The notes under the pieces were generated by a model that was not told where the DNA came from, did not search any database, and saw only the letters and a list, made by a program, of their open reading frames with translations. Both the position numbers and the translations under genes were made by a program. DNA of 64,000 nucleotides from Eonycteris spelaea (Eukaryota; Chordata; Mammalia; Chiroptera; Pteropodidae). This document shows, piece by piece, positions 45,481 to 57,014 of this stretch (within the stretch, counting starts at the first letter, position 1; every line of letters starts with the position of its first letter). The stretch covers positions 5,394,001 to 5,458,000 of the forward strand of contig PUFA01000081.1 of NCBI GenBank assembly GCA_003508835.1. The letters run 5' to 3'.

Positions 45481-46029
45481 CTTAGGGGTTAAAGAAGGTA
45501 TTCTCCAAAGGAGGCAGCCCACTTACCAGTATGAAATGAACTGCCAATTATCATAAAGGACAAAGAACCATATTTTACAAAACTGTTTTACATATGAGGA
45601 AACTAATGCTCATGGCTATTAAGAAATATAACTTAGAATTTGAACTTAGAATTCATATCTGATACTGAGAATAGTTGCTATGTCACACACTCTCATCTTA
45701 GAAGATCCCAGAAGCAAGTCATAGGAATACAAACCTGAAAACCTACAAGCTTTAGTCATTGTAATGGAGGAAGGAAGACAGTAGTAAGGAAGACAAAGTT
45801 TATATTACAGAATATGCTTAGAAGTAATGAGAATTTCTGACTCTTTCAGATAGGACTATTCTCTTATGTATTTGCTTGTATTAAAAATATTGTAAGAAAA
45901 AAGGAGCATGATTTCTTACTATAATATACTATAGCCCTAGAAGACACAGTTATTTGGGCAAGATCCATAAAGCAATGCTGATGTGGGCACTAGAAATTAC
46001 ATGAGAGCGAGAGAAATGTTTTGGGGTGA

Positions 46030-46497
46030 GAAGATGGTAGAAAAGAATTTGGTTATTGTTTTATACTTTACCCTTTACCATACAACTTGAGGTTTTCTCC
46101 CACAAGAAAGGGAATATATTCCCTGCCCTTGACTTTGGGCTTGGTTATATGACTTGCTTAGGTCAATGGGATATAAGTAGATATGAATCAAGAAGAAATT
46201 TGATATGTGCAGTGGGGCTGGGTAATAACAGAGGCACAAGAAGACTTAAGAAGATATTTTGATTTGTACTAAATGTCCCTAAGACTGATGCCCAGGAATA
46301 ACACATGGAGCAATTCTAGCCCAACCCACACTGATCAGCCAGTCCATCAGAGCCTACTCAGATACATCCAGCTTAGATCAGAACATTTACAGTCAACTTA
46401 GAGACCCATGAAAATAATGTTTTTTTTCTTGTATGACAATCAATTTAGGCTTGGTTTGTTATAAAGCATTATTGCAGCAAGAGCTAACTGATACAAG
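46030..46497 (+). mobile_element. Older MLT1-type LTR
   Basis: 'aatatattccctgcccttga', 'ctttgggcttggttatatga', 'cttgcttaggtcaatgggat', 'cctaagactgatgcccagga', 'gatcagccagtccatcagag' and the end 'ttgcagcaagagctaactga' with 'tacaagg' match the long, old MaLR LTR type also seen at 20405. It is a solo LTR. Confidence 0.78.
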
Positions 46498-46599
46498 GCA
46501 TAATAATTACGTTCTATGATAGACTGTGGGGAAAAGGCAAGTAAAGAAATCCTGCTCCAACTAGCAGAAGTAAAAACTAAAAAGTACTCAAGCTAATAG

Positions 46600-47295
46600 C
46601 AATGTAAAATTAAACAAGCACTCTGGAAAATAGGATGGTGATTTAAAAAAAAAAGTTTTAAAAAAAGCAAAGAAAAAACAAATGTACAGTTATTATACCA
46701 TCCAGGACCAAATTCTTGGTATTTTACCCAGATAAATAAAAACATATTCACATAGAAACCCATATACTAATTTGTCCAGCAGCTTTATTTAAAATAGCCC
46801 CAAACTGGGAATTATTTACATTTCCTTCAATGGATGATCTGTTAAGCAAACATGGCATATCCACACAATGAGATAATAATATTCAGCAACAAAAAGGAAC
46901 AAGCTACAGATATGCACAACAAGGTGGATGAATTTTCAAGAGATTATGCTGAGTGAAAAAGAGCCAATCTCAACAAAGTTATATACTATATGATTCCACT
47001 TATATAACATTTTAAAATGACAAAATAAAAGAAATGAATAGATAAAATGCTTGCCAGGATCAGGGATGAGTGGGAGAAGAGGTGGCCGTGGCTATAAAAA
47101 GACAACACAAGGGATCCTTGTGATGGGACTGTTCTATATCCCAACTGTATTAATGCCAATATCCTGGTTGTGATTTTCTACTATAGTTTTATAAGATACT
47201 ATCTTTGGTGGAAACTGGGTCAATGTTATATAAATTACGGTATTATTTCCTACAACTGCAAGTTGATCTATAATCATGTCAAATTATAAATCTTA
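46600..47295 (+). mobile_element. L1M 3' end (L1MC/ME type)
   Basis: 'taccatccaggaccaaattc', 'aactgggaattatttacatt', 'caacaaggtggatgaatttt', 'tatatgattccacttatata', 'tgccaggatcagggatgagt' and 'tgggactgttctatatccca' are ORF2-end and 3' UTR landmarks in order. Diverged and 5'-truncated. Confidence 0.8.
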
Positions 47296-47458
47296 ATTTT
47301 AAGGAAGTCCAAGAGTGTACCAACTTTAAACATGATTGAATCTAGAGATTAAATGAGTATAATTAAAATCCACCTCTCATCTCTGTCTTTGCCTTCAATC
47401 TGAAGTAAAATGATCACTGCCTGTTCCTGGCTTATATATCTACCAGTTAGAAATTCTT

Positions 47459-47767
47459 GAAAAAAAAAAAAAAAACGGAGTTTCTCTTTCCCGATTGTTC
47501 CCAAAAAACTCCTGAAACTAAATCTTACCAAACTCACTCAAGTCACGTGATAAACCCTGAACCAAACCTTGATTGGCTGGGGCTGAGTCATACACCCATT
47601 GCTGGACAACAGCTAGGCCAGTTGCCTCAAGGAATTATTGTAGAAAGGGAACTCACACATAGAACAAGAAAGATCAGGAGGAGAAACAAATGCTAGGCAG
47701 GCAAAAATATCAGAGGCTCACTAGAGGAAGCACCAAATAATTTCTCAGGTTAAAAAAAAAAAAAAAA
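47459..47767 (+). repeat. Unassigned repeat-like block between two A-runs
   Basis: A-runs at about 47459-47475 and 47751-47767 bracket about 275 bases that are GC-richer. They contain 'ttgattggctggggctgagt' and 'aatgctaggcaggcaaaaat', phrases I associate with an old interspersed repeat that I cannot name. A 79-codon ORF spans it but shows no domain. Confidence 0.4.
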
Positions 47768-47769
47768 CA

Positions 47770-49240
47770 GGCCTAGAAAGCACTATTCAGGAAAAATATA
47801 AGATGGTGATGTTTTATTTTATAGATAATTAATATAGAATATAACATTTAAAATAAAGAGGGAAGAAAAGGACAATGACAACACAAGGAAGAAAGAAAAG
47901 AAACCGGTGCTTTGAATCTCACTACCTCAGCGCTGGATTGCTTTTGTTTCCCTGTGTTCTCCTGTGGTCTCCTGTGATATGCATGTGCATATCTATCATG
48001 TCAACACCACGGCGAAAGCAAAATTTTGAGATGTGCTTTTCTTATTTTGCATAATATCAAACTTGTTTTAAAAAATATTTTATCATGCAGTCTTCATGTC
48101 TGCCACTTCTAGTGTCTGTAGAATATTCCATTCCAGGTATATGTGTGTGTGTGTGTATTTCTTACCTGATTCCTCTACCAATATTACCTATGTTGTTTCC
48201 AAACCACTGATGCTATTTTAAATTTTGATGAAATCTATTATTTTTATGTCTAGTAATTCCTTCTGCTCTGAAAACATATAATTCTGATTGGGGCTTCCTA
48301 ACACAGTATTAGCCACAGGTGGTATGGTGTGAGCCATATTAAAACCTATCTATTATGGTCGCATAAATACAGAAATGGGCATGTGATCCAAGGATCAGAA
48401 CCATTCTCCAGGATTTATGTTTTGGTTCGGTGATGAAGAAGACTGGAGACTGTGAACTAGTGTTTATCTAGAGCCCTTTCCCCATTTAGCAGAATATACC
48501 TTTCTGCAAAACAAGGGGACAGAAATCAACGTAGATTAGAAGAGATGAGAGTGAATTGATAGATGAGAAGCCAGAGCATCTCTTTGAATGGCTGGATCCA
48601 GCCTTACCTTAAACTAAATATTTCCTGACTCTTTGGTAATACAAGCCAATACATTCTCATTTGCTTAAATTATTTTCAACTGGGTTTAGATAGTTCACAA
48701 ACAAGAATTCTAATACAAAACTCATGCTGTAAAAGTTAAATAAGTTTATCATAGGGTACGTCTATGAGATAAAGAAGAATTGGGGAAAGAGAGGCTATCT
48801 GGACTTCTTTGAATAAGTGCAATGATGTGGTACCAGGGAAATTATTCAGAATACTCTGCATACCATGTTTTATTAATCTGATTGTTTTACACATCCAGCC
48901 CAGAGTCTTAGCAATCTATTCTAATACTGACAATTGCACTATAAACATATTCCGGGCACTCATTTTATGGAAAATGATAGTTATTTATAAACACTCAGCT
49001 AAGAAGAAGCTAAAACAAAGTTTTTCAAAGACCACTTGCATCAGAACATTGCACACCTTATAATAATTCCTTCTGGTGTTCAGTCCAGGCTTTCTGAAAT
49101 AGAATCTTTGTGTATAATGCTCACAAATCTAGATTCAAAAGTTACTAGTTTATAATATAGTTTGAGAGTCACTGAGCTAAAAGATTGTCCAGCTTCTTCA
49201 TTCAGTTCAGAACACTCTTCTTAATTATAGGAGGGAGTTA
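47770..49240. other. No gene; possible old L1 antisense bit at 48060-48240
   Basis: The stretch with 'agaatattccattccaggta' and 'acctatgttgtttccaaacc' resembles a decayed antisense L1M or LTR segment, with a short GT run (48141-48157). Otherwise nothing is recognised. The ORF at 48809-49063 has no domain. Confidence 0.35.
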
Positions 49241-49254
49241 AAAAAAACTTTTCA

Positions 49255-49400
49255 ACTTTATTGTGATATAAATCACCTAGAGATGTTGTTACAAGAGAGA
49301 TTCAGTTTGAGAAGGTCTGGGATGGGGCTTAGTATTTATCATGTCTAACATCCTGAGTGAGGCTGATTCTGCTGGTTCTGAAGACCACACTTTGAGTGGC
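49255..49400 (+). mobile_element. MER5A-like hAT MITE
   Basis: 'aaatcacctagagatgttgt', 'gagaaggtctgggatggggc', 'gaggctgattctgctggttc' and 'tgaagaccacactttgagtg' reproduce the MER5A right half. Confidence 0.8.
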
Positions 49401-49474
49401 AGAGTAATAGATTATATGTTGCAAGATAAAAGTAAATTGAAAACATAAATAATGAGAGACAATTTAAGGACTGT

Positions 49475-49615
49475 AGAAAGTATGCCATGTTGGAAGTAGA
49501 GAGTCCTGATTCAAGTTCTGCCTCTACTACTACTAACAACCAGTTGTGTGACCTTGGATGTCTCTTTTCACATTCTTGAGCCTTTAATTTTCTACCTTTC
49601 AATATGAACAATAAA
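49475..49615 (+). mobile_element. MIR SINE
   Basis: 'agtcctgattcaagttctgc', 'ctctactactactaacaacc' and 'agttgtgtgaccttggatgt' are the MIR core. It also explains the minus ORF over it. Confidence 0.85.
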
Positions 49616-49714
49616 CTGGATCATCATGAAATTTGACATTCATCTAATTTTGATTCTAAGTCCTTGATCCTGGTTCGCTACTCTGAGATCTGATATTGAT
49701 TAGTAAGTTCACTC

Positions 49715-49783
49715 AAATATATTATATATATACATACACACGTGTGCTCACACACACACACAGATATACAGGTATATATACAT
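49715..49783 (+). repeat. Mixed TA/CA/TG simple repeat
   Basis: 'atattatatatatacataca' leads into a CACGTGTG turn and a CACACA run, then 'tatatatacata'. It directly abuts the Tigger-like element. Confidence 0.85.
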
Positions 49784-49784
49784 A

Positions 49785-49983
49785 CAGGTATATTTCAGAA
49801 TTATTGTGGATTTGGTTCCTGACTACCAAGATAAAGTTAAGTATCACAATAAAGTGAGTTTTGTATCACAATAAACAACCATTTTGCCTGTTGTCACGGA
49901 TTAAGTGTCATGCCTTCCATTTGTAAAAAATTAGCTCCTGTGAAGTGCAACAAAGCAAAGCACAACAAAATGAGGTATGCCTG
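49785..49983 (+). mobile_element. Short Tigger1-like element (TcMar) with TA duplication
   Basis: The left end 'caggtatatttcagaattat' pairs with the right end 'aacaaaatgaggtatgcctg' as terminal inverted repeats. Subterminal 'atcacaataaagtgagt' and 'gtgaagtgcaacaaagcaaa' fit Tigger1. TA flanks it on both sides (49783-49784, 49984-49985). At about 200 bp it has lost the transposase region that an autonomous element of about 2.4 kb carries. Confidence 0.85.
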
Positions 49984-49989
49984 TATGTA

Positions 49990-51690
49990 CACATATATTT
50001 AAGACCCTAGAGATGTGATCCTAAAATAAAGCAAATATGCCATTAAATAAATTAACTAGTCACTTACAACTTTGGAGATGTGTATACTTCATGAGCATCC
50101 CATCCTAGTAACACACAGCATCTCATTTTAAGGGTAGACTTTCTTTTATGAATATATACTCTCAATTATTATAAGAAACTATCATTCTCTGGTCTGTTCT
50201 CAACAATCATCAATTGGATTGAACTAGACCCAACTCTCTCTCTCAAACAGCATATCTATTCTTCATGTTTCCCAGGGTCAAGTAGACTTAGAACTCCAAT
50301 CTACATAGACCTTAATGCTCAGAAAGCTTTCAGTGTTCTTATCTAAGTTAAGGACTGCCTGAGGGCATGGCATTGAGAGGCAGTGAAGCAGGACTGTGGA
50401 GGAGGGAGATTAGGCATGACAATACTTAGTTCAGTATATGAGGGAACACTGTGGTGAATGTTGGACCCTGAACAATTGAAACAGTCAGAGTGAGTAAAAG
50501 ACAATGCCTGTCATCAATGAGCATGCACACACACATATATGCTTGTTATATAATTAATATAGAAGACTTTATATATGCATATGTGATATGTGTTTTATGA
50601 GGTCCAAGGAAGGGAATGTTTCAGGTGCACTGTTGGGGAAAATGAATCACTGAGTTTTCCCTACATGTACTAGATATGTTTCTCAAACTTTATTTGTGAA
50701 CCACTACATGATTGTCAGCACATCTATTAAGCAACTACATTTTGAATAAATATTTTTCCTTATATCATCTCACAAATTTTCTGAGGTAATATTGATGCAA
50801 TGTTTTCAAAAGGAAATGTTATAAACTATTACCAGAGAAAAGCCAGCTCTAATGGTGACAAGTAGATAATTATAAAAATAAAAAAAATGAAAATGAATCA
50901 ACTTTACTAATTTCTAGTTAAACACTTGCCTAGTAAACAGTTGGAGTGTGAGGCATACCTTCTTGGCTAAAAAGGGAGATTCAACACTGTTAAAGGTGTT
51001 AAAATGTATTAGCATCAATTGGAATCTTTCCCCTTTAAGAAATTAGAAATACTAACAGAGAATTGGAAAAGATTAATGATATTACAGAGTGATTCAGCAT
51101 TATACACTTTCATTTCCGTAGATATCTTCAGTATTAGATGTCCTATCCTATAGAAACATTTAACAGGAAGAATTAAAGGCAACATTTTTAAATTGTTTTC
51201 ATCACATTCATGGATATGAATCAAATTGTATATTTAACTCAATGGCATATAAAAATAAAATGGAGAAAAACAAACAAAGCCAGATTTATCTTCTAGATAG
51301 ATAAGACATTGATTCCTCCTCTTCAAGATTTTTCTTGTATCAGAATAGAGACTTGTTTTTCTCCTTCATTTTCTTAGCATCTTAATTTTTCTGATCTACT
51401 CAAAGGTTTATCATTTTTGAGTCAAATATATAACCTTACCTAACCAAAAAAGGTTGATAAATACTAGATATCAAAAAATTCTTAAGGCTAGGTTATATAA
51501 ACTAGAAATAACCCATATTTCATTTTATATTCTAAACCTAAACTGACTTAACCACTCACCCTAAAAGTATTTATCAAGAACTGGGTGATTCAGAGATGAG
51601 ATTATTTTGTCAATGTATTCTTCGTACACCTGCCTCTAACCCCTGCTGCTCATCTTTCCACATCTCTCAAAAGGAAGCGATCAAACAAAA
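49990..51690. other. No recognisable gene or clear repeat
   Basis: AT-rich, unique-looking. Minor CA/TA simple sequence at 50525-50545. The minus ORF at 51015-51224 has no domain. Confidence 0.45.
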
Positions 51691-51699
51691 CAAAAACTT

Positions 51700-52010
51700 T
51701 GCAGGGAACGTTTTATTGGGATAGGGAATAAAGGACTGATAATTGAACAAGATCTCGAAAGATAATACTGCTTAGCCATGTGGAAGTATCTGCAAAGGAC
51801 ATAAACAAAGCCAGAGAATGAAAGGTACAAAGCATGGGCTGGGACAAGTCAGAGCTGAGGTGGAAAAGAATTTGGGGCAGACTATATGAATGCCATGCAA
51901 AGAAGCCTGAGGGTCATGTGGCAGGCAAAGTGCAGGCCACTAAAGAAAAGGAAGGCAAGCGTCACTTCCTGAGTACTTTGTGCGGGGCTGTCCCATAGGC
52001 AGCTAACAGC
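51700..52010 (+). repeat. Unnamed ancient repeat, middle part
   Basis: 'gatctcgaaagataatactg', 'catgggctgggacaagtcag', 'ttggggcagactatatgaat', 'gccatgcaaagaagcctgag' and 'ggtcatgtggcaggcaaagt' follow the family phrase '...gccagatcatg...gccatggtaagg...'. It belongs with the pieces at 4530, 5505 and 17280. Confidence 0.5.
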
Positions 52011-52454
52011 CCATGAGAAAGAGCAGGAGGACACTGATTCTCTTTCTATGCATTAAGAAAGAGACCTGGAAGATGCGTAATCAGCTGCCAATGTCAAAAC
52101 TCTCTTTTGCTGCTTAGAACCAAGAACAACAAAAAAAAAGAAGTTAAGTTAGATATCCTTTCTTTCTTTCCTCTTTTTTATTGACTGGTCTTTTATGAAA
52201 TGTAGCAAAGCTAAAAATAAAAATAACCTCAGGAATTTACAACCTGAAACAGATGCATTCAGTTTCCCTCCAACTGCAAACATTCAGAAGGACATATGTC
52301 AAAGGAGTAAGACAGATTTACGGTTCATTCTTTTCCTGCACCAGACTGACATTAGGAGGATGAACACCAGGTCCTAGAACAGACCTACCTCAAAGGTCCT
52401 TGCATAGTCACTTACCATCTAGGGCTTCATTATTCTAACTGGAAGCAGAAAGTG

Positions 52455-52620
52455 CAGGGACTGGAGTGTAGAATCGGGGGTAAGAGAGACCTGGATTAGA
52501 ATTCTGATTTCAACACCTACCAGCTTGGTGATTTTGAGCAAATGACTAAATGTTTCTGCCTTATCATCATTTTAGTGGGGAGCAAGAGAGAAACGAATAT
52601 TTAAAACTACTGTAAGTGTG
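52455..52620 (+). mobile_element. MIR SINE
   Basis: 'agagacctggattagaattc', 'tgatttcaacacctaccagc', 'ttggtgattttgagcaaatg' and 'actaaatgtttctgccttat' match the MIR core. Confidence 0.82.
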
Positions 52621-52779
52621 AATTGAATATATGTTAGTCAGTTCTGACTGATACATATTTTAACATAGAAGACTCAGCAGTCAATTCAATTAAATCTCAA
52701 ACTATTTTTCAGTAATGGAAGCTGGGTTTATTATGTCACAAGAAGATGGGAAAAAACTAAACTTAGAAACTGAAGAAAA

Positions 52780-52975
52780 AAATATTGGTACCACAATACA
52801 CACTAGCTGTGACATTTAGCAAGGTTATTTAATGCATGAGACTAAGCTTTCTCATCTATAAAATGAGGATTAAAAACCCATGGCATTATTGGGAGTGTTA
52901 TGTACATTATATAGAAAAGGTGGCTGGCACAGTACCGAGCTCACGTGGGTGCTTGGTCACAGTTAATTTCCTTCT
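52780..52975 (+). mobile_element. MIR SINE
   Basis: 'actagctgtgacatttagca', 'aggttatttaatgcatgaga', 'ctttctcatctataaaatga' and 'ggctggcacagtaccgagct' match the MIR core and 3' half. Confidence 0.82.
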
Positions 52976-53089
52976 CTCCTTGTTTCTTCTGTAGGAAAAA
53001 AGGTCTATAAATCAGGTAAGACTTGCCCTTCATTATTTGTCCTTAGGTCCTGATTTTTAGCTAGATTTGTTTTTCAGGACCAAGAGGTA

Positions 53090-53450
53090 AAATTTGAAGC
53101 AAATATGATCGTTATTATTAATGACTAAGATCTCAAAGTGGAGACTGATGTTACCAATACCAGAAAATTGGGAAGTCTGGAGGGTGAGTTGGCTTAGGTG
53201 AAATGATGATAACTTTGATTTCAGATATACTAAGTTTGAATGATCCAGGAAACTGGAAACATCAGGAGGGAATACAGAAGAGTGAGGGCTGAAAATGTAG
53301 ATTTGTGAGGTATAGTCAAAGAATAGTTAATACCGGGAAGGTGGAAGAAGTTAGGAGATGAAATGCCAAAGAAGAATTGCAGAGGACAGACAACTGTGGT
53401 TGCTGGAGCATACATAGAAAGGAGAGGGTGAGAGAGAGAAACTGCTTAAG
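53090..53450 (+). repeat. Unnamed ancient repeat, 3' part
   Basis: 'tgataactttgatttcagat', 'atactaagtttgaatgatcc' and 'aaatgtagatttgtgaggta' correspond to the family phrase '...ggttttggacatgttaagtttgag...gagatataaatttgggagtcat...'. It may be the downstream part of the copy starting at 51700, with two MIR between. Confidence 0.5.
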
Positions 53451-53611
53451 GAAAAATCAAAGATATATGTAGGATTAAAAGAACCCCTTCATGGAAAGAG
53501 TGGCGCAGCAAAGGTCAGCAAATATAAGGCCTCTGCACATGCACAGGTACACAGCTGTGGATCTACTAATTTAAAATTTAGCCTGGAGCTCTAGTGCCTG
53601 GAATTTTAAAA

Positions 53612-53832
53612 TGGGAGTTGGCAAGCTTTTTCTATGAAGTTAAATTTCTATAAATATATTAGGCTTTGCAGGCTATATGATTTCTGCTACAACAGCGTAA
53701 CTCTGCTGTTGTGGTGCAAAAACAGACATGAAAATATGTAAATGAATGTCTGTAGCTATTTTCCAATAAAACTTTATACAAAAACAGGCAGCGCTCTGGA
53801 TTTGATGTGGAGGCCTAGCTTGCTAACCCCTG
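53612..53832 (+). mobile_element. hAT-type MITE, second copy, with 8-bp target duplication
   Basis: Same family as 11190-11412 in the other direction. Landmarks are 'ggctttgcaggctatatgat', 'aatgaatgtctgtagctatt', 'ttccaataaaactttataca' and the end 'cttgctaacccctg'. Flanks TTTTAAAA (53604-53611) and TTTTAAAG (53833-53840) agree at 7 of 8 bases. Confidence 0.8.
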
Positions 53833-53839
53833 TTTTAAA

Positions 53840-54480
53840 GATTGTTAGAGCCCAACATAGAAAAGTTCTATGAGGCCAGGTGCTCATCTCTTCGGTTTGG
53901 GTGGCTAACAAGGTGCCTGGCACAATTCAAATATACTTTTAAATTAAGAGTTTACTATGTAGAGAACTGTTCTGAAGCACTTTCACACTATACTATAAAT
54001 GACTGGTAAAATGATTTTTTACGAAAGCCAAGGCACACATGATGAATTTTTCGCTGGCACCAAACTCTTCAGCTAAATGACTGAAGATGAGAGGGCAGAA
54101 TTACAGATTCAGCCAGCAGAGATTTGTGGAGGACCCAGGAAAGTTTTCTGGAACACTGTAAAAACACCAAATAAGCCCATTTCAAGATGCTTTTAGGGGT
54201 ATTAGGGACCAAAACACATTAAAACCCCAGAGACATCACAGGCATAGTGCTATCTACAAGCTCCAAATCCTGGATCCAAAGATTCCTTATTTAGAAACCT
54301 TCAAGCTGTCTTTTTCCTTGGACATGCATTGTCTCAGAAGAGGCATTTCTGCCCCATTCAGAAGACACACAGAATATTAACTCAGCAAGAATCAAACTTT
54401 TCTGAGAGATCTAATTTGATTAATAATTCACAGCTCATGTAGTAGTAACCTAATGAAAACTGTAATGACAAAATAAAATG
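53840..54480. other. No recognisable gene or repeat
   Basis: Includes an MIR-tail-like phrase, 'aacaaggtgcctggcacaat', near 53910. Otherwise unassigned. Confidence 0.4.
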
Positions 54481-54483
54481 GAT

Positions 54484-55010
54484 TGTAGAGGACATATGTT
54501 GTTTCCAGAAGGGAAGATGATCTTAGTCAACGATGGGTCCCCCGTTCTCCCTGTTGAGGCAGAGAGGAGTCTCCTAACTTATAGTGGACATGGGGGAGTT
54601 TTGCTTTAATGCCTAAGTTGAATGACTGATATTCCTGCCTTTGTTTAGATTTTGGATTTTAGTTGGAACCCCTACTTACTGATTTATTTAAGTACATAAC
54701 AGTGAAGTTTCATATGTTTCCCAATATGTAAGCCCCTGGTCCTTCCTGATTTGTAAGTTTATTACTTCTAAACTCTCAGCTTGAAAACATTTCATTTCAA
54801 GAGTCAATGTGCATGTCCTTTGCTAGAGGTTGTTAGCTGAGAGCTGAGTTTTCTGCTAGATCTGAGAATTCACTACTATATCATCCTTACATGTAATTCT
54901 TGCTCACCTAGACGAAGCAAGGGGTCCCCACCTTTGTGCCCTACATGACAAGCTCAAATAAATAGCAGAAGTTGAGAGCTTATACCCTGGGTCTCTCTCT
55001 GGCTTACTTT
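54484..55010 (+). mobile_element. Possible solo LTR, unclassified
   Basis: Begins with TGTAGAGG. An AATAAA signal at 54956-54961 ('ctcaaataaatagcagaagt') is followed about 30 bases later by 'gggtctctctctggcttact', a typical R/U5-like pattern. The region ahead of it is GC-mixed, as in U3. No convincing CA end or target duplication was identified and no family was recognised. Confidence 0.28.
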
Positions 55011-55014
55011 CCCT

Positions 55015-56490
55015 TCCCTATTGAGCTGAGCTAGCTGACTACCAGGCAGTCCCCCAGCTCTATTACTTACAAGAGCTATGTCTTAGTCAGCTCCACACCC
55101 TAGGACCTTTCAAATTCACTCATCACACAAATGCTGATTGAACCACCACTAGACAGAGCCAACCCCTTTGTTCCTTTCCCTAGTCCCTCTCAATTTCCTC
55201 TAAGTTTTCACTCTCAAAAGTATTTTCAAGAAGAAGGTAAATCTAATCTAAACAAGAAAGAAAAATAAAAAGCTTAATATCTCGGGAAGAGAAGTTCTAC
55301 ATAAGCAGACAAACCCACAAATTAGAAGTCTTGAAACATCTCCAAGATTAGGCCAAGATTTTTTTACATGTAACCTTAGCTTCTCTTTTCTAATCCCAAT
55401 GAGTCATCTCAGCTCCTTTCCCAGGATCTTGCATGTTGATGAAGGAAGCATGTTGGACTGATTCATGGATAGATGGATGGGCAGACAAATAAGACAGAGA
55501 AAAGAAAAAAAATAAGAGGCAACTAGTTCTAAGTTTTCGTTTTTTCCAGAGCACCATTTACATTAGCATATTAAGAGCTCTTCTTGGTCCTGTATTAGAA
55601 AGCTCTCTATTAAGTATAACCCAGTATTTCTCAAATTCACTTGCCCTTAGAAACTATCCTTCATATACCTTTGTGTTAATTCTTCAGAACTAATGTTCAT
55701 GTGTTATATATTAAAAGTTGCTGATTTGCAGATTTTTTCCATGTTCATGGTAACTTTCTCGCTATTATTCTCGCAGAAAAACATTAGGAGAAAAGATGGT
55801 ATAAACAAGCATGTAATAAAAACAAACAAAAAAGTGTTATATTTCCCAAAGAAATATATATAGTGTATCCACTACAGAGCCACGTGGTGAGAAAGTAGCA
55901 ACCTTGGTCCCCAAAGTATGGACTCAGACTCTGGGGTTCTGGCCAAAATCAAGTCCCCATTCATTGTTTCTTATGAATTTCAAGGCCAGCTTTTTAATTC
56001 CAGGGTGCTTGTTAGTCCTGGAAACACTATATTTGGTTCTGACATCGCACTCTTATTTTGTCTTCCAAGCAAACAAAATACTAATTGGTTTTTCAAATGC
56101 TAATCAATAAACAACTTTATTTTTCCCCAACAATTCAAACCAAGTACAGTGTGAAAATTACAGGCCAATTGCCTCTATGTGACTGAGGAGAAATCAATCT
56201 CAGGCTCTTTGCAAAAAAATTGCTGTTTATATTCCTTGATTAGCATTAGCCTCCCCTTTCTCAAAAGTCTACATTTACTTCTGCATAGTTATCTGTCCTT
56301 GAAAGGGTGGAACTACAGTCTTATTACTCTCAAAATATTTTTGACCTGCCACAGGATGTCATGCACTCACTACAAATCATTTTTACTCAAAAGCAAAATC
56401 AATGCGCTTCATCCATAAGAAACCTATGATCAAGTTTAAACCTGAATTTAGATTGAGATTTCAAGATACTAGACAGAGAGTTCTAGAAAT
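55015..56490. other. No recognisable gene or repeat
   Basis: Two ORFs starting at 55904 and 55918 overlap in different frames, and both lack domains. Nothing else stands out. Confidence 0.45.
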
Positions 56491-56499
56491 GTGTACATA

Positions 56500-57012
56500 C
56501 AGTAGTGCCCCCTTATTCATAGTTTTGCTTTCTGTGGTCTCAGTTACCCACAGTCAAACACAGGCCAAAAATATATATTTTTTAAATTTCCAGAAATAAA
56601 CAATTCATAAGTTTTCCATTGTGCACTGTTCTGAGTAGCATGATGACATCTTGCATCATCCCACCCCACTCCCTGCAACCACAAGATGTGACTCATCCTT
56701 TTGTCCAGCATGTCCACACTACCTCCCTGTTAGTCACTTATAGCTGCCTCAGTTATCAGATGGACTATGGAAGTATTGTAGTGCTTGTGTTCAAGTAACC
56801 CTTATTTTACTTATATTGTTACAATTGTTCTATTTTATCATTAGTTATTGATTTTAATCTCTTACTGTGCCTAATTTGTAAATTAAACTTTATTCTAGGT
56901 TGTATGTATAGGAAAAAAAACATTGTATATATAGAGTTCAATACTATCAGTGGTTTCAGACATCCACTGGGGATCTGGGAACATATCCCCAGTAGATAAG
57001 AGGAGAATACTG
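56500..57012 (+). mobile_element. TcMar-Tigger nonautonomous element, complete with TIRs and TA duplication
   Basis: The left end 'cagtagtgcccccttattca' and the right end 'gataagaggagaatactg' are inverted repeats flanked by TA (56498-56499 and 57013-57014). Inner phrases 'tttccagaaataaacaattc', 'gttctgagtagcatgatgac', 'ttgtgttcaagtaaccctta' and 'ggtttcagacatccactggg' fit a Tigger MITE. At 513 bp it carries no transposase. Confidence 0.88.
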
Positions 57013-57014
57013 TA

